From Pectobacterium araliae (GTDB lineage Bacteria > Pseudomonadota > Gammaproteobacteria > Enterobacterales > Enterobacteriaceae), in the NCBI RefSeq assembly GCF_037076465.1, contig NZ_AP028908.1, positions 2,852,001 through 2,916,000 on the forward strand: a DNA stretch of 64,000 nucleotides, in the 5' to 3' direction. This document shows positions 33,912 to 41,740 of the stretch, piece by piece. Position numbers and translations under genes: made by a program. The notes below the pieces were generated by a model. That model did not search any database. It was not told the DNA's origin and was given only the letters and a program-made list of their open reading frames with translations. How positions within the stretch are numbered: the first letter of the stretch is position 1; every line of letters begins with the position of its first letter.

Positions 33912-36900
33912 GATGCTTTCGCCATAGCCGTCTCTGCCAGCGAGACGCTTTCAGGCACGGCCAGCGGTTGACGGCATACCCAGATTTCATCATCTTCCAC
34001 GCGCACCGGCCACGCACGTACGTACAGCCCGCTGTCATCCGGGCTGACGCCATCCCGCAGCTTGAAGCGTTTTTTGTACAGCGGAGAAATCACGACTGGC
34101 TCACCCGCCACGTCACCCAGTAGCCCACGCGACAGCACGTTCGCCCCACTGCCCGGTTCGTGGTTTTCTAACGCGTACACCTGCTGCTCGCTACCCGGTA
34201 GGTGGAACAGCGCGATCTGCTGCTGTCCGAGGCGCGCCGCCATGCCAGCATGACGCGGAATATCGCCCAGCGTCGCGACCTGCACCCACTCCGCTTCATG
34301 CGCGGCGGGTTTTAGCACCGCGGGTTCTGGCGATACCGCTTTCTCATGATCCTGTGCCGGACGGATCTGCCCACGCTCCGGCACCATCACCACCGCTTCA
34401 TCCGGACTATCGCTATTCAGGAAGCCGCGGAACAGCGCCAGGCGTTCCGGGCTTTCCAGCGTGGTTTGCCATTCGCACTGGTAGGCATCCACCACGCGCT
34501 GCATCTCTTTATCTAACTCTTCGCCGATGTTCAGGCTGTCTTCCAGAATCACCTGACGCAGATAGTCGATACCGCCCTCCAGATTATCCATCCAGGTGCT
34601 GGTGCGCTGGAGGCGATCGCCGGTGCGGATATAAAACATCAACACCCGATCGATGGTGCGCAGCAGGGTTTCCATATCCAGATCGCTGGCGAAGAGATCC
34701 GCATGACGCGGTTTCATGCCACCATTGCCGCACACGTACAGATTCCAGCCTTTATCGGTGGCAATCACGCCGATGTCTTTGCTTTGAGCCTCCGCACATT
34801 CACGGGTACAGCCGGACACCGCCATTTTGACTTTGTGCGGCGAGCGCAGCCCCTTGTAACGATGCTCCAGTTGGATCGCCAGCCCGGTGGAATCCTGCAC
34901 GCCGTAGCGGCACCAGGTCGAGCCCACGCAGGATTTCACGGTACGCAGCGATTTACCGTAGGCATGGCCGGTTTCGAATCCGGCATCGATCAGCTCACGC
35001 CAGATCTCTGGAAGCTGCTCTAAGCGAGCACCGAATAAATCCACCCGCTGGCCGCCAGTGATCTTGGTGTACAGGTTATAGCGCTGCGCAACCTGACCGA
35101 TAGCGATCAGGCCTTCTGGCGTGATCTCCCCCGCCGGAACGCGCGGTACAACGGAATAGGTGCCATCTTTCTGGATGTTGGCAAAGAAACGATCGTTGGT
35201 ATCCTGCAACGGCAGGTGCTGCGGTTGCAGCAGGTAGTCATTCCAGCAGGAGGCCAGCATTGATCCCACCAGTGGCTTACACACTTCGCAGCCCAAACCG
35301 TGGCCGTAACGCTCAAGGAGACTGTCGAACGAGCGGATCTCATGCACGCGGATCAGGTGATACAGCTCCTGACGTGAATAGGCGAAATGCTCACAAATGT
35401 CCTTCTTCACTTCGACGCCCAGCTGCGTCAGTTCGTACTCCATCACCTGTTTAAGCAACGGCACACAGCCACCGCAGCCCGTCCCCGCTTTGGTGCAGGT
35501 TTTCAGCGCACCCAGTTCGCCGCAGCCGCCCGCCACCGCCGCCGAGATATCGCCTTTGCTGACGTTATGGCAGGAGCAAATCTGTGCGCTGGCGGGTAAT
35601 GCCGCCACGCCCAATCCTTTCGGCGCATCACCGGAACGCGCGGGCAAAATCAATCCTTCCGGCTGTGTAGGCAACGGCATACCGTTGAGCATCATTTGCA
35701 ACAGCGTGCTGTAATCACTGCTGTCGCCGATCAATACAGCACCCAGTAAACGCTTACCGTCGGCAGACACGACAATTTTCTTGTAGACCTCGTTCGGGCC
35801 GTCCGTCCACTGGTAGCTTTGGCTTCCCGCCGTGCGCCCATGAGCATCGCCAATCGAGGCGACTTCTACGCCCAACAATTTCAGCTTGGTGCTCATGTCC
35901 GCGCCAGTAAATGGCGTATCGCGCTGCGCCAGCGTATCCGCCACGCTGCGTGCCATCTGGTAGCCCGGTGCCACCAGCCCGAAAATTTGCCCTTTCCACA
36001 GCGCACACTCGCCGATGGCGAAAATCGCGTCATCGGAAGTCTGGCAGCGGTCGTCAATCACAATGCCGCCGCGCGGCCCTTTCTCTAAATCTAAATCGCA
36101 GCTATCTGCCAGTTTGTCGCGCGGGCGAATCCCGGCGGAAAACAGTACCAGATCGGTTTCCAGCACGCTGCCGTCAGCAAAGCAGAGGCGATGCACCGCT
36201 TGCTCGCCGTCGGTGATTTCCCGCGTTTCTTTGCTGAGATGAATCTGTACGCCCAGCGCTTCAATCTTGCGGCGCAACATGGTGGCACCGCCGTCATCCA
36301 GCTGTACCGCCATCAGACGCGGAGCAAACTCCACCACATGCGTGTCCAGCCCCAGTTGACGCAAGGCGTTTGCGGCTTCCAGCCCCAGCAGGCCGCCGCC
36401 AATCACCACGCCAGACTTGCCCTTTTTCGCCTGTGCTGCAATCGCATCCAGATCGTCCAGCGTGCGATACACCAGACAGCCGGGGCGCGTGTTGCCGGGA
36501 ATCGGCGGAACAAAGGCATAAGACCCCGTCGCCAGCACCAGTTTGTCGTAGGCGGTTTCTCTGCCCTGCGCATCACACACGCACTGACGTTCACGATCGA
36601 TAGCCACGATCTCGCTGGCACTGCGCAGCTCAATGCCGCTCTCGGCAAAAAAGCCGTCTTTTACCAGCGACAGCGAAGCGGCACTGCGGCCGGAGAAATA
36701 CTCGGAGAGGTGAACGCGGTCATAAGCTTCATGGCGTTCTTCGCCGAATACGACGATGTGGTAATGCTGATGCAGGTCGCGTTCAACCAGCTGTTCAAGA
36801 AAATAGTGGCCGACCATACCGTGGCCGACGACCACCAAAATAGGTTTGCTCATGACAGGGATCCTTACAGCTTCAGGCTGTGGGTCAGAATCAGGGGAAG

Positions 36901-38104
36901 AAAGGCCGAAAAGCAGCGAGGCAGGCGGAATCATCTCGCCTTCTGTCGCGCTATCCATCGCGGCCAGCAGGCGCTGGCTGTCGTCAGTGTCGCCATACAG
37001 CAGGACTCCGCTCAGCCGACCGTCGCGAACGAGCAGACGACGGTAGTGCTGCGTCTGCGGATCAAAAAGGGTGTACACCTCATCATCCGGTGTAACGTTA
37101 ATATCGCCGCCGCTGACCACACCAATACCGGTGACCTTCAGTCGCGTCGCCGCCTGCTCACGCTGGTAGTCTGCCGGTGTATGTCCGGCAAGGCGCTGTG
37201 CCACCAGCGTGGCCTGGGCGAAACACGGGGCAACCAGCCCAAATATTTCGCCATTGAGTTCACAGCATTCACCGATCGCGCTGATATACGGGTCGGCGGT
37301 TTGCAACTGTCCATCCACCAGTACGCCACGGTTGCAGGGCAAGCCGCATTCCCGCGCCAGTTGACTGGCAGGAATCACGCCCGCCGTCACCACCACCAGC
37401 CCCGCCGGAATCGTTCGGTCATCGCCCAGTGCGACCGCCGTCACCCCGCGCTCATCGCCATACAGCGCCACAACCTGCACATCCGTCTCGCAGGCAATGC
37501 CGCGTTCGCGCAGGCTGTCGCACAGTAGGTCACTCGCCGTGGCATCCAGTTGACGCTCCATCAGAACCGGAACACGATGCAGCAACGTGACGTCGGCACC
37601 GCGCAGTTGCAGCGCCGCGGCGGCTTCAATACCGAGCAAACCGCCGCCAATCACCACCGCAGGAACGGACTGGCGAATCGTCGCCAACATCAGCTCGACA
37701 TCATCCAGCGTGCGGAAGCCGCACACGCCCGCCAGATCGATACCCGGCATCGGCGGCATAAACGGCGTGGAACCGGTCGCCAATACCAGATGATCGTAAT
37801 GCAGTTGCCGTTGCGTGGTTGTCACCTCACGCTGCTGGCGATCGATATGGATTACCCGCTCACCCAGCAGATAATTGACCGGCAGCGCCGCATCGTCGTC
37901 GAGAGCCGCTGGCGTCAGCAGCGTATCCGTAAACGCTTTTTCGCCGCTCAATACCGGCGACAGCAGGATGCGGTTATAGCTGGCGCGCGGTTCATCGCCA
38001 ATCACGGTGATTCGGAAGCGCGTTGCGGCCAGTTGGCGCAGCACATTGACGAATCGCGCACTCGCCATCCCGTTACCAATCACAATCAGATGCGGTTTCA
38101 TCAT
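33908..38104 (-). CDS. nasB: NasC-NirB-NirD fusion: nitrate reductase electron-transfer module joined to nitrite reductase
   Basis: A 1398-residue protein in one uninterrupted frame. Residues 1-417 form a FAD/NAD oxidoreductase (VIGNGMASARF, VVIGGGLLGIEAA) matching the NasC electron donor of Klebsiella. Residues 418 to about 1265 are a full NirB-type nitrite reductase with its own FAD/NAD domain (VVVGHGMVGHYF), a BFD-like Cys cluster (CSCHNVSKGD, GTGCGGC) and the siroheme/4Fe-4S motifs CVGSTWC and SGCTRECAEAQ. The last 110 residues are a NirD-like Rieske-fold domain lacking the cluster-binding Cys/His pairs, as in E. coli NirD. I chose 38104 by homology. A ribosome site and ATG remain at the NasC/NirB junction. 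Confidence 0.85.
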   Translation of the reverse strand: MMKPHLIVIGNGMASARFVNVLRQLAATRFRITVIGDEPRASYNRILLSPVLSGEKAFTDTLLTPAALDDDAALPVNYLLGERVIHIDRQQREVTTTQRQLHYDHLVLATGSTPFMPPMPGIDLAGVCGFRTLDDVELMLATIRQSVPAVVIGGGLLGIEAAAALQLRGADVTLLHRVPVLMERQLDATASDLLCDSLRERGIACETDVQVVALYGDERGVTAVALGDDRTIPAGLVVVTAGVIPASQLARECGLPCNRGVLVDGQLQTADPYISAIGECCELNGEIFGLVAPCFAQATLVAQRLAGHTPADYQREQAATRLKVTGIGVVSGGDINVTPDDEVYTLFDPQTQHYRRLLVRDGRLSGVLLYGDTDDSQRLLAAMDSATEGEMIPPASLLFGLSSPDSDPQPEAVRIPVMSKPILVVVGHGMVGHYFLEQLVERDLHQHYHIVVFGEERHEAYDRVHLSEYFSGRSAASLSLVKDGFFAESGIELRSASEIVAIDRERQCVCDAQGRETAYDKLVLATGSYAFVPPIPGNTRPGCLVYRTLDDLDAIAAQAKKGKSGVVIGGGLLGLEAANALRQLGLDTHVVEFAPRLMAVQLDDGGATMLRRKIEALGVQIHLSKETREITDGEQAVHRLCFADGSVLETDLVLFSAGIRPRDKLADSCDLDLEKGPRGGIVIDDRCQTSDDAIFAIGECALWKGQIFGLVAPGYQMARSVADTLAQRDTPFTGADMSTKLKLLGVEVASIGDAHGRTAGSQSYQWTDGPNEVYKKIVVSADGKRLLGAVLIGDSSDYSTLLQMMLNGMPLPTQPEGLILPARSGDAPKGLGVAALPASAQICSCHNVSKGDISAAVAGGCGELGALKTCTKAGTGCGGCVPLLKQVMEYELTQLGVEVKKDICEHFAYSRQELYHLIRVHEIRSFDSLLERYGHGLGCEVCKPLVGSMLASCWNDYLLQPQHLPLQDTNDRFFANIQKDGTYSVVPRVPAGEITPEGLIAIGQVAQRYNLYTKITGGQRVDLFGARLEQLPEIWRELIDAGFETGHAYGKSLRTVKSCVGSTWCRYGVQDSTGLAIQLEHRYKGLRSPHKVKMAVSGCTRECAEAQSKDIGVIATDKGWNLYVCGNGGMKPRHADLFASDLDMETLLRTIDRVLMFYIRTGDRLQRTSTWMDNLEGGIDYLRQVILEDSLNIGEELDKEMQRVVDAYQCEWQTTLESPERLALFRGFLNSDSPDEAVVMVPERGQIRPAQDHEKAVSPEPAVLKPAAHEAEWVQVATLGDIPRHAGMAARLGQQQIALFHLPGSEQQVYALENHEPGSGANVLSRGLLGDVAGEPVVISPLYKKRFKLRDGVSPDDSGLYVRAWPVRVEDDEIWVCRQPLAVPESVSLAETAMAKAS
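36851..36866 (-). promoter_or_regulatory. Internal ribosome site and ATG at the NasC/NirB junction
   Basis: On the minus strand AAGGA, eight bases, then ATG (36853) begin the MSKPILVVVGHG sequence, which matches the usual N terminus of NirB. A TAA in another frame lies right at the AAGGA. The layout looks like an old gene boundary that has become in-frame, and may still yield a separate 981-residue nitrite reductase. Confidence 0.6.
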
Positions 38105-38120
38105 CGTTCCGGCCTCGCTG

Positions 38121-38915
38121 TCAGGCTGCTTTAGGCTGTTTTTCATATAAGAAATGCAGCACCTGCTGACGGTAATGGTGGTAGCGTGGATCGTCGGCCA
38201 GTACGACGCGTGAACGCGGACGTTCCAGCTCAACTTTCATGATTTCACCAACCGTCGCCGCCGGGCCGTTGGTCATCATCAGCACGCGATCCGACAGCAG
38301 TACCGCTTCGTCGACATCGTGGGTGATCAGCACAATCGTGGTTTGCAACCGCTGCTGAATCTCCATCACCGCATCCTGAAGATGTGCGCGGGTCAGCGCA
38401 TCCAGCGCGCCGAACGGTTCATCCATCAGCAGGACTTTCGGCTTCATGGCCAGCGCGCGGGCAATCCCTACACGCTGCTTCATCCCGCCGGAGATCTCAT
38501 TCGGCCGCTTGTTCAGCGCGTGCTCCATATGCACCAGTCCGAGATTGTGGGTAATCCATTCGTGCATTTCGCGCTTGTTCATCTGGCCGCGAAACACCTG
38601 GCGTACCGCCAGCGCCACGTTTTCATAGGTGGTCAGCCACGGCAGCAGCGAGTGGTTCTGAAAGACCACGCCGCGCTCCGGCCCCGGGCCGTCGATTTCA
38701 CGGTTGTCACACAGCAGACCGCCGCTGCTCGGCAGCGTCAGGCCAGCAATCAGGTTCAATAACGTGGACTTGCCGCAGCCGGAATGGCCGATCAGGCTGA
38801 TCGTCTCGCCAGTGTGAATATCAAAACTCACCTGATCCAGCGCCAGAAACTCACCGCTGGCGGTATTGAAACGCTGGCTCACCTGCTGCACTTGAATAAT
38901 GGGTGTTGTACGCAT
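38121..38915 (-). CDS. nasD: Nitrate ABC transporter ATPase
   Basis: A 264-residue ATPase of the NrtD/SsuB/TauB family. Walker A GHSGCGKST is near residue 46, the signature is ISGGMKQR, Walker B is VLLMDEPFGALD, and the H-loop is LITHDVDEAVLLSDR. The start at 38915 (MRTTPIIQ) matches family length; an upstream in-frame extension has no support. It lies between nasE and the fused nasCB gene with 10- to 16-base gaps, in the conserved nasFEDCBA order, and powers nitrate/nitrite uptake. Confidence 0.9.
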   Translation of the reverse strand: MRTTPIIQVQQVSQRFNTASGEFLALDQVSFDIHTGETISLIGHSGCGKSTLLNLIAGLTLPSSGGLLCDNREIDGPGPERGVVFQNHSLLPWLTTYENVALAVRQVFRGQMNKREMHEWITHNLGLVHMEHALNKRPNEISGGMKQRVGIARALAMKPKVLLMDEPFGALDALTRAHLQDAVMEIQQRLQTTIVLITHDVDEAVLLSDRVLMMTNGPAATVGEIMKVELERPRSRVVLADDPRYHHYRQQVLHFLYEKQPKAA

Positions 38916-38925
38916 CGTCGGCTCC

Positions 38926-39834
38926 TTAGCGGTTGTCATAGCTGAAACGGTTAGCAATCCACACCAGCCCCTGCTCAAGCAGCAGACCGATAACGCCAAT
39001 CACCACGATGGCGATAATGATGTTTTCCACATTCAGGTTATTCCACTCATTCCAAATCCAGAAGCCGATACCGACGCCGCCGGTCAGCATTTCCGCCGCA
39101 ACAATCACCAGCCAGGCGACACCAATCGACAGACGCACACCGGTCAATACGTTAGGCAGCACCGCCGGCAGCAGGATTTTGCGCATGATGGTGAACTCAG
39201 AGAGCTTCAACACCCGCGCCACGTTCAGGTAATCCTGCGGGATACGGCGCACGCCTTCGGCGGTGTTGAGGATCATCGGCCAGATAGAACAGATAAAAAT
39301 CGTCCAACTGGATGCGGGTTCGGCACGCTGGAACAGCAGCAGACCGATAGGCAGCCAGGCCAGCGGACTGACCGGGCGCAGCAGCGAAATGATCGGGTTG
39401 AGCATGTTAGCCAGAAAGTTAAAACGCCCAATCAGGAAGCCAGTGGGAATCCCCACCAGCGCCGCCAACCCGAAACCGATGCCGACACGTTGCAGTGAGG
39501 CCAATACGTTCCAACCGATGCCCTGATCGTTCGGCCCTGCGATGTAAAACGGATCGGCAAAGAGGCTGAGCGCCGCAAGCCAGGTCGTCCACGGCGTCGG
39601 GAAGTTTTCGCTGTTGAGTGCGGCAATCTGCCAGACCGCAACCAGCAGCCCCAGTCCCAGTACCGCAGGGAAAAGTGGTTGAAACAGCTTGCGCAGCAGC
39701 GGGCGGTAGGCGAAAGCCGGTGCCTTTGCCGGCGTTGCGGGTTTAGTCGGCAGCGGCGTAATGTCGGCGCTGCGTACGGTTTCCGGGGCGTTATCCGCGG
39801 TAATGGGAATGACCTGAGCCTGGTTTTTCATCAT
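38926..39834 (-). CDS. nasE: Nitrate ABC transporter permease
   Basis: A 302-residue permease of the NrtB/SsuC family with a hydrophilic 45-residue N-terminal tail rich in Pro and Ala, then about six membrane spans. The EGVRRIPQDYLNVARVLKLSEF segment near residue 185 is the ATPase-contact loop. The C terminus is typical (IGFWIWNEWNNLNVENIIIAIV). The start at 39834 follows a GAGG site placed just after the nasF stop. It forms the inner-membrane channel for nitrate delivered by NasF. Confidence 0.9.
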   Translation of the reverse strand: MMKNQAQVIPITADNAPETVRSADITPLPTKPATPAKAPAFAYRPLLRKLFQPLFPAVLGLGLLVAVWQIAALNSENFPTPWTTWLAALSLFADPFYIAGPNDQGIGWNVLASLQRVGIGFGLAALVGIPTGFLIGRFNFLANMLNPIISLLRPVSPLAWLPIGLLLFQRAEPASSWTIFICSIWPMILNTAEGVRRIPQDYLNVARVLKLSEFTIMRKILLPAVLPNVLTGVRLSIGVAWLVIVAAEMLTGGVGIGFWIWNEWNNLNVENIIIAIVVIGVIGLLLEQGLVWIANRFSYDNR

Positions 39835-39843
39835 CAACCTCAC

Positions 39844-41103
39844 TTATTTCTTCACGCTAAAACTGTTGGCATAACCCGCCGGATCGCTACCGTCCCAGCG
39901 GACGCCATCGATGAGCACGCTGCTGCGCATGTCGCTACCGGGCAAGGGCACATTCCCCACGGCATCGGCCGCCTGCTTATAGATATCAATACGGTTAACC
40001 TGCTTCGCGACAGCCAGATAATCCGGCTCTTCGGTGAGCAAGCCCCAGCGTTTGTGCTGGGTGAGGAACCACATGCCGTCGGACAGGTACGGGTAGTTCA
40101 CGGAACCGTCGTGGTAGAAACGCATCGCGTGTTCGTCTTTCCAGCTTTTCCCCAGCCCGTTCTCGTACTGTCCCAGCATGCGTCCAACGATAGTTTCTTC
40201 TTTGGCATTGATGTACGCACGTCCGGCAACCACGCCAGCCGTTTCTCGGCGGTTGTCGTCCGAGGTATCAATCCAGCGCGAAGCCTCAAGAATCGCGGCG
40301 GTCAGCGCGCGGGCGCTATTTGGGTTGGCGTTTACCCAGTCCGCACGGATGCCCAGCACTTTTTCCGGATGATCTGGCCAAATATCTTGCGAGGTGGCGG
40401 CAGTAAAGCCGATGTTTTCGCTGATGGCACGCTGGTTCCACGGCTCGCCGACACAATAGCCAACCATGTTGCCAATCTTCATGTTCATCACCATCTGCGG
40501 CGGCGGCACCACCACGGTACGCACGTCGTTCAGCGGATGAATGCCGGCTGAGGCCAGCCAGTAATAGAGCCACATGGCGTGCGTGCCAGTTGGGAAGGTT
40601 TGCGCGAAGGTATAGGTGCCCGCTGGGCTGGCAGCGATATGCTTTTGCAGTGCCGCCAGATCCGTGACGTTGGCTGCACGCAGCTGGTTCGCCAGCGTAA
40701 TGCCTTGTCCGTTTTGGTTGAGCGTCATCAGTGCCGCCATGTTGCTCTGCGATCCAGACAGCCCCATTTGCAGGCCGTATAGCTGACCATACAGAATGTG
40801 TGCGGCGTCCAGCTCGCCCGATACCAGTTTGTCACGTACCGCCGCCCAACTGGCTTCTTTGCTGGGAACAATGGTGATGCCGTATTTCTTATCGAAACCT
40901 TTCACTGCGGCCATCACAACCGAGGCACAGTCCGTTAACGGGATAAACCCAACCCGAATTTCCTTTTTCTCCGGTGCATCGGAACCCGCAGCCCACGCAC
41001 TATTCATCAACCCTGGTAGCATCAAGCTGCCCCCCAGTGCGGCACTCCCCAACAAAAACTGGCGGCGAGAGACGGTCATGCTTTTGGTTTTGGAATCACT
41101 CAT
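39844..41103 (-). CDS. nasF: Periplasmic nitrate-binding protein
   Basis: A 419-residue NrtA-family binding protein. The N terminus is a Tat signal: SRRQFLLGSAALGGSLMLPG with twin arginines, ending near the Ala-rich AWAAGSDAPEK. The mature part begins with IRVGFIPLTDCASVVMAAVKGF, as in NrtA. The ATG at 41103 lies nine bases after AAGG; a GTG three codons upstream is less likely. It is the first gene of the operon and follows a 160-base leader with an intrinsic terminator, so its expression should require both nitrogen limitation and NasR-dependent antitermination. Confidence 0.92.
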   Translation of the reverse strand: MSDSKTKSMTVSRRQFLLGSAALGGSLMLPGLMNSAWAAGSDAPEKKEIRVGFIPLTDCASVVMAAVKGFDKKYGITIVPSKEASWAAVRDKLVSGELDAAHILYGQLYGLQMGLSGSQSNMAALMTLNQNGQGITLANQLRAANVTDLAALQKHIAASPAGTYTFAQTFPTGTHAMWLYYWLASAGIHPLNDVRTVVVPPPQMVMNMKIGNMVGYCVGEPWNQRAISENIGFTAATSQDIWPDHPEKVLGIRADWVNANPNSARALTAAILEASRWIDTSDDNRRETAGVVAGRAYINAKEETIVGRMLGQYENGLGKSWKDEHAMRFYHDGSVNYPYLSDGMWFLTQHKRWGLLTEEPDYLAVAKQVNRIDIYKQAADAVGNVPLPGSDMRSSVLIDGVRWDGSDPAGYANSFSVKK

Positions 41104-41140
41104 CAACGACACCCTTGTGCAAAAACGCCTTTTCAGGCGG

Positions 41141-41199
41141 TAAAAACAAAAACGGCGTCCACAAGCCCATGCAGAATCTGCACGCTTATGGACGCCGTT
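41141..41199 (-). terminator. Leader terminator (attenuator) of the nas operon
   Basis: In the nasF leader RNA, AACGGCGTCC (plus 41190-41199) pairs perfectly with GGACGCCGTT (plus 41151-41160). The stem is extended by CATAAGC/GCTTGTG and an inner TGCAG-ATT-CTGCA hairpin, and is followed by TTTGTTTTTA. It sits about 40 bases upstream of the nasF start. In Klebsiella the equivalent leader terminator is overcome by NasR in response to nitrate or nitrite, and the nasR gene lies immediately upstream here. Confidence 0.85.
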
Positions 41200-41273
41200 G
41201 TCCGATTAACACCTTCCGCACCGCCGTTGGCCCGAAACGCATTATGAATGTTTGGTTGTTGCTAATGAGTTAA

Positions 41274-41289
41274 AGCAAGGTTTGTGCCA
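41274..41289 (-). promoter_or_regulatory. Sigma-54 promoter of the nasFEDCBA operon
   Basis: The minus strand reads TGGCACAAACCTTGCT, a full match to the minus 24/minus 12 consensus with the required GG and GC spacing. Transcription would start near 41263, giving a leader of about 160 bases before nasF. This fits NtrC-controlled nitrate assimilation as known in Klebsiella. Confidence 0.88.
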
Positions 41290-41355
41290 GATATCACAGT
41301 TTTGCGTATTGACGAAGAGAAGGGTTTAGTTGAGAAGTGGACTGAAAATTCATTA

Positions 41356-41374
41356 ACCATATGTAAAATATGGT
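41356..41374. promoter_or_regulatory. Inverted repeat upstream of the nas promoter, enhancer candidate
   Basis: ACCATAT and ATATGGT form perfect 7-bp arms around GTAAA, about 100 bases upstream of the predicted sigma-54 start site. The distance suits an enhancer, but the arm spacing differs from the NtrC consensus (GCACCA-N3-TGGTGC), so the bound protein is uncertain. Confidence 0.4.
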
Positions 41375-41401
41375 GATTGTTTCGTGCGCCACAATATTGC
41401 T

Positions 41402-41631
41402 ATTTCTATGCTACGTCGTAGCACGCGCCCGACACGGGGCGCTCAATCGCCGCCGCCCCGTGACCCCTGGCTTTTTCGCGAGAAATAACGTCGCTACGCG
41501 ATACCTTCAGAAAAAACAGCCTCTTAACGGACCGCCGTTGACGCGTTCCCGACGCGGCAACGGCTTTCGCGGCTTCCCTGCCGCTCATCCTAAGCCTGTT
41601 TTTTCCTCAGCGTTATTTACGCTCATCACAA
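41402..41631 (+). repeat. Structured interspersed repeat, copy C (diverged)
   Basis: A 230-bp copy in the same orientation as copy B. Shared blocks include CGCCCGAC, CAATCGCC, TGACGCGTTCCC, GCGGCA and CTTTCGCG. Each palindromic unit is kept with different bases: CTACG/CGTAG (41411-41421), CACGGGGCG/CGCCCCGTG (41433-41462), GCCGTTG/CAACGGC (41534-41564, with inner CGCG/CGCG) and GCGGC/GCCGC (41569-41584). It lies between the nasR stop and the nasF promoter. The rest up to 41740 shows no further feature. Confidence 0.82.
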
Positions 41632-41740
41632 CACAACGACGGCGAGAACCTGCCCATATTCGTTATGCAATGCCCCCTTATCAGGCCCCTCCTTGCACCG
41701 CCAACTGGCAGAACACGCACAGTTCATGTGCATATACCTC

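Noticed and set aside
36191..37528. A 445-codon plus-strand frame opposite the NasC-NirB fusion
   Set aside because: It is antisense to a protein with complete domain motifs, has no ribosome site or family features, and is explained by codon bias in the GC-rich gene.
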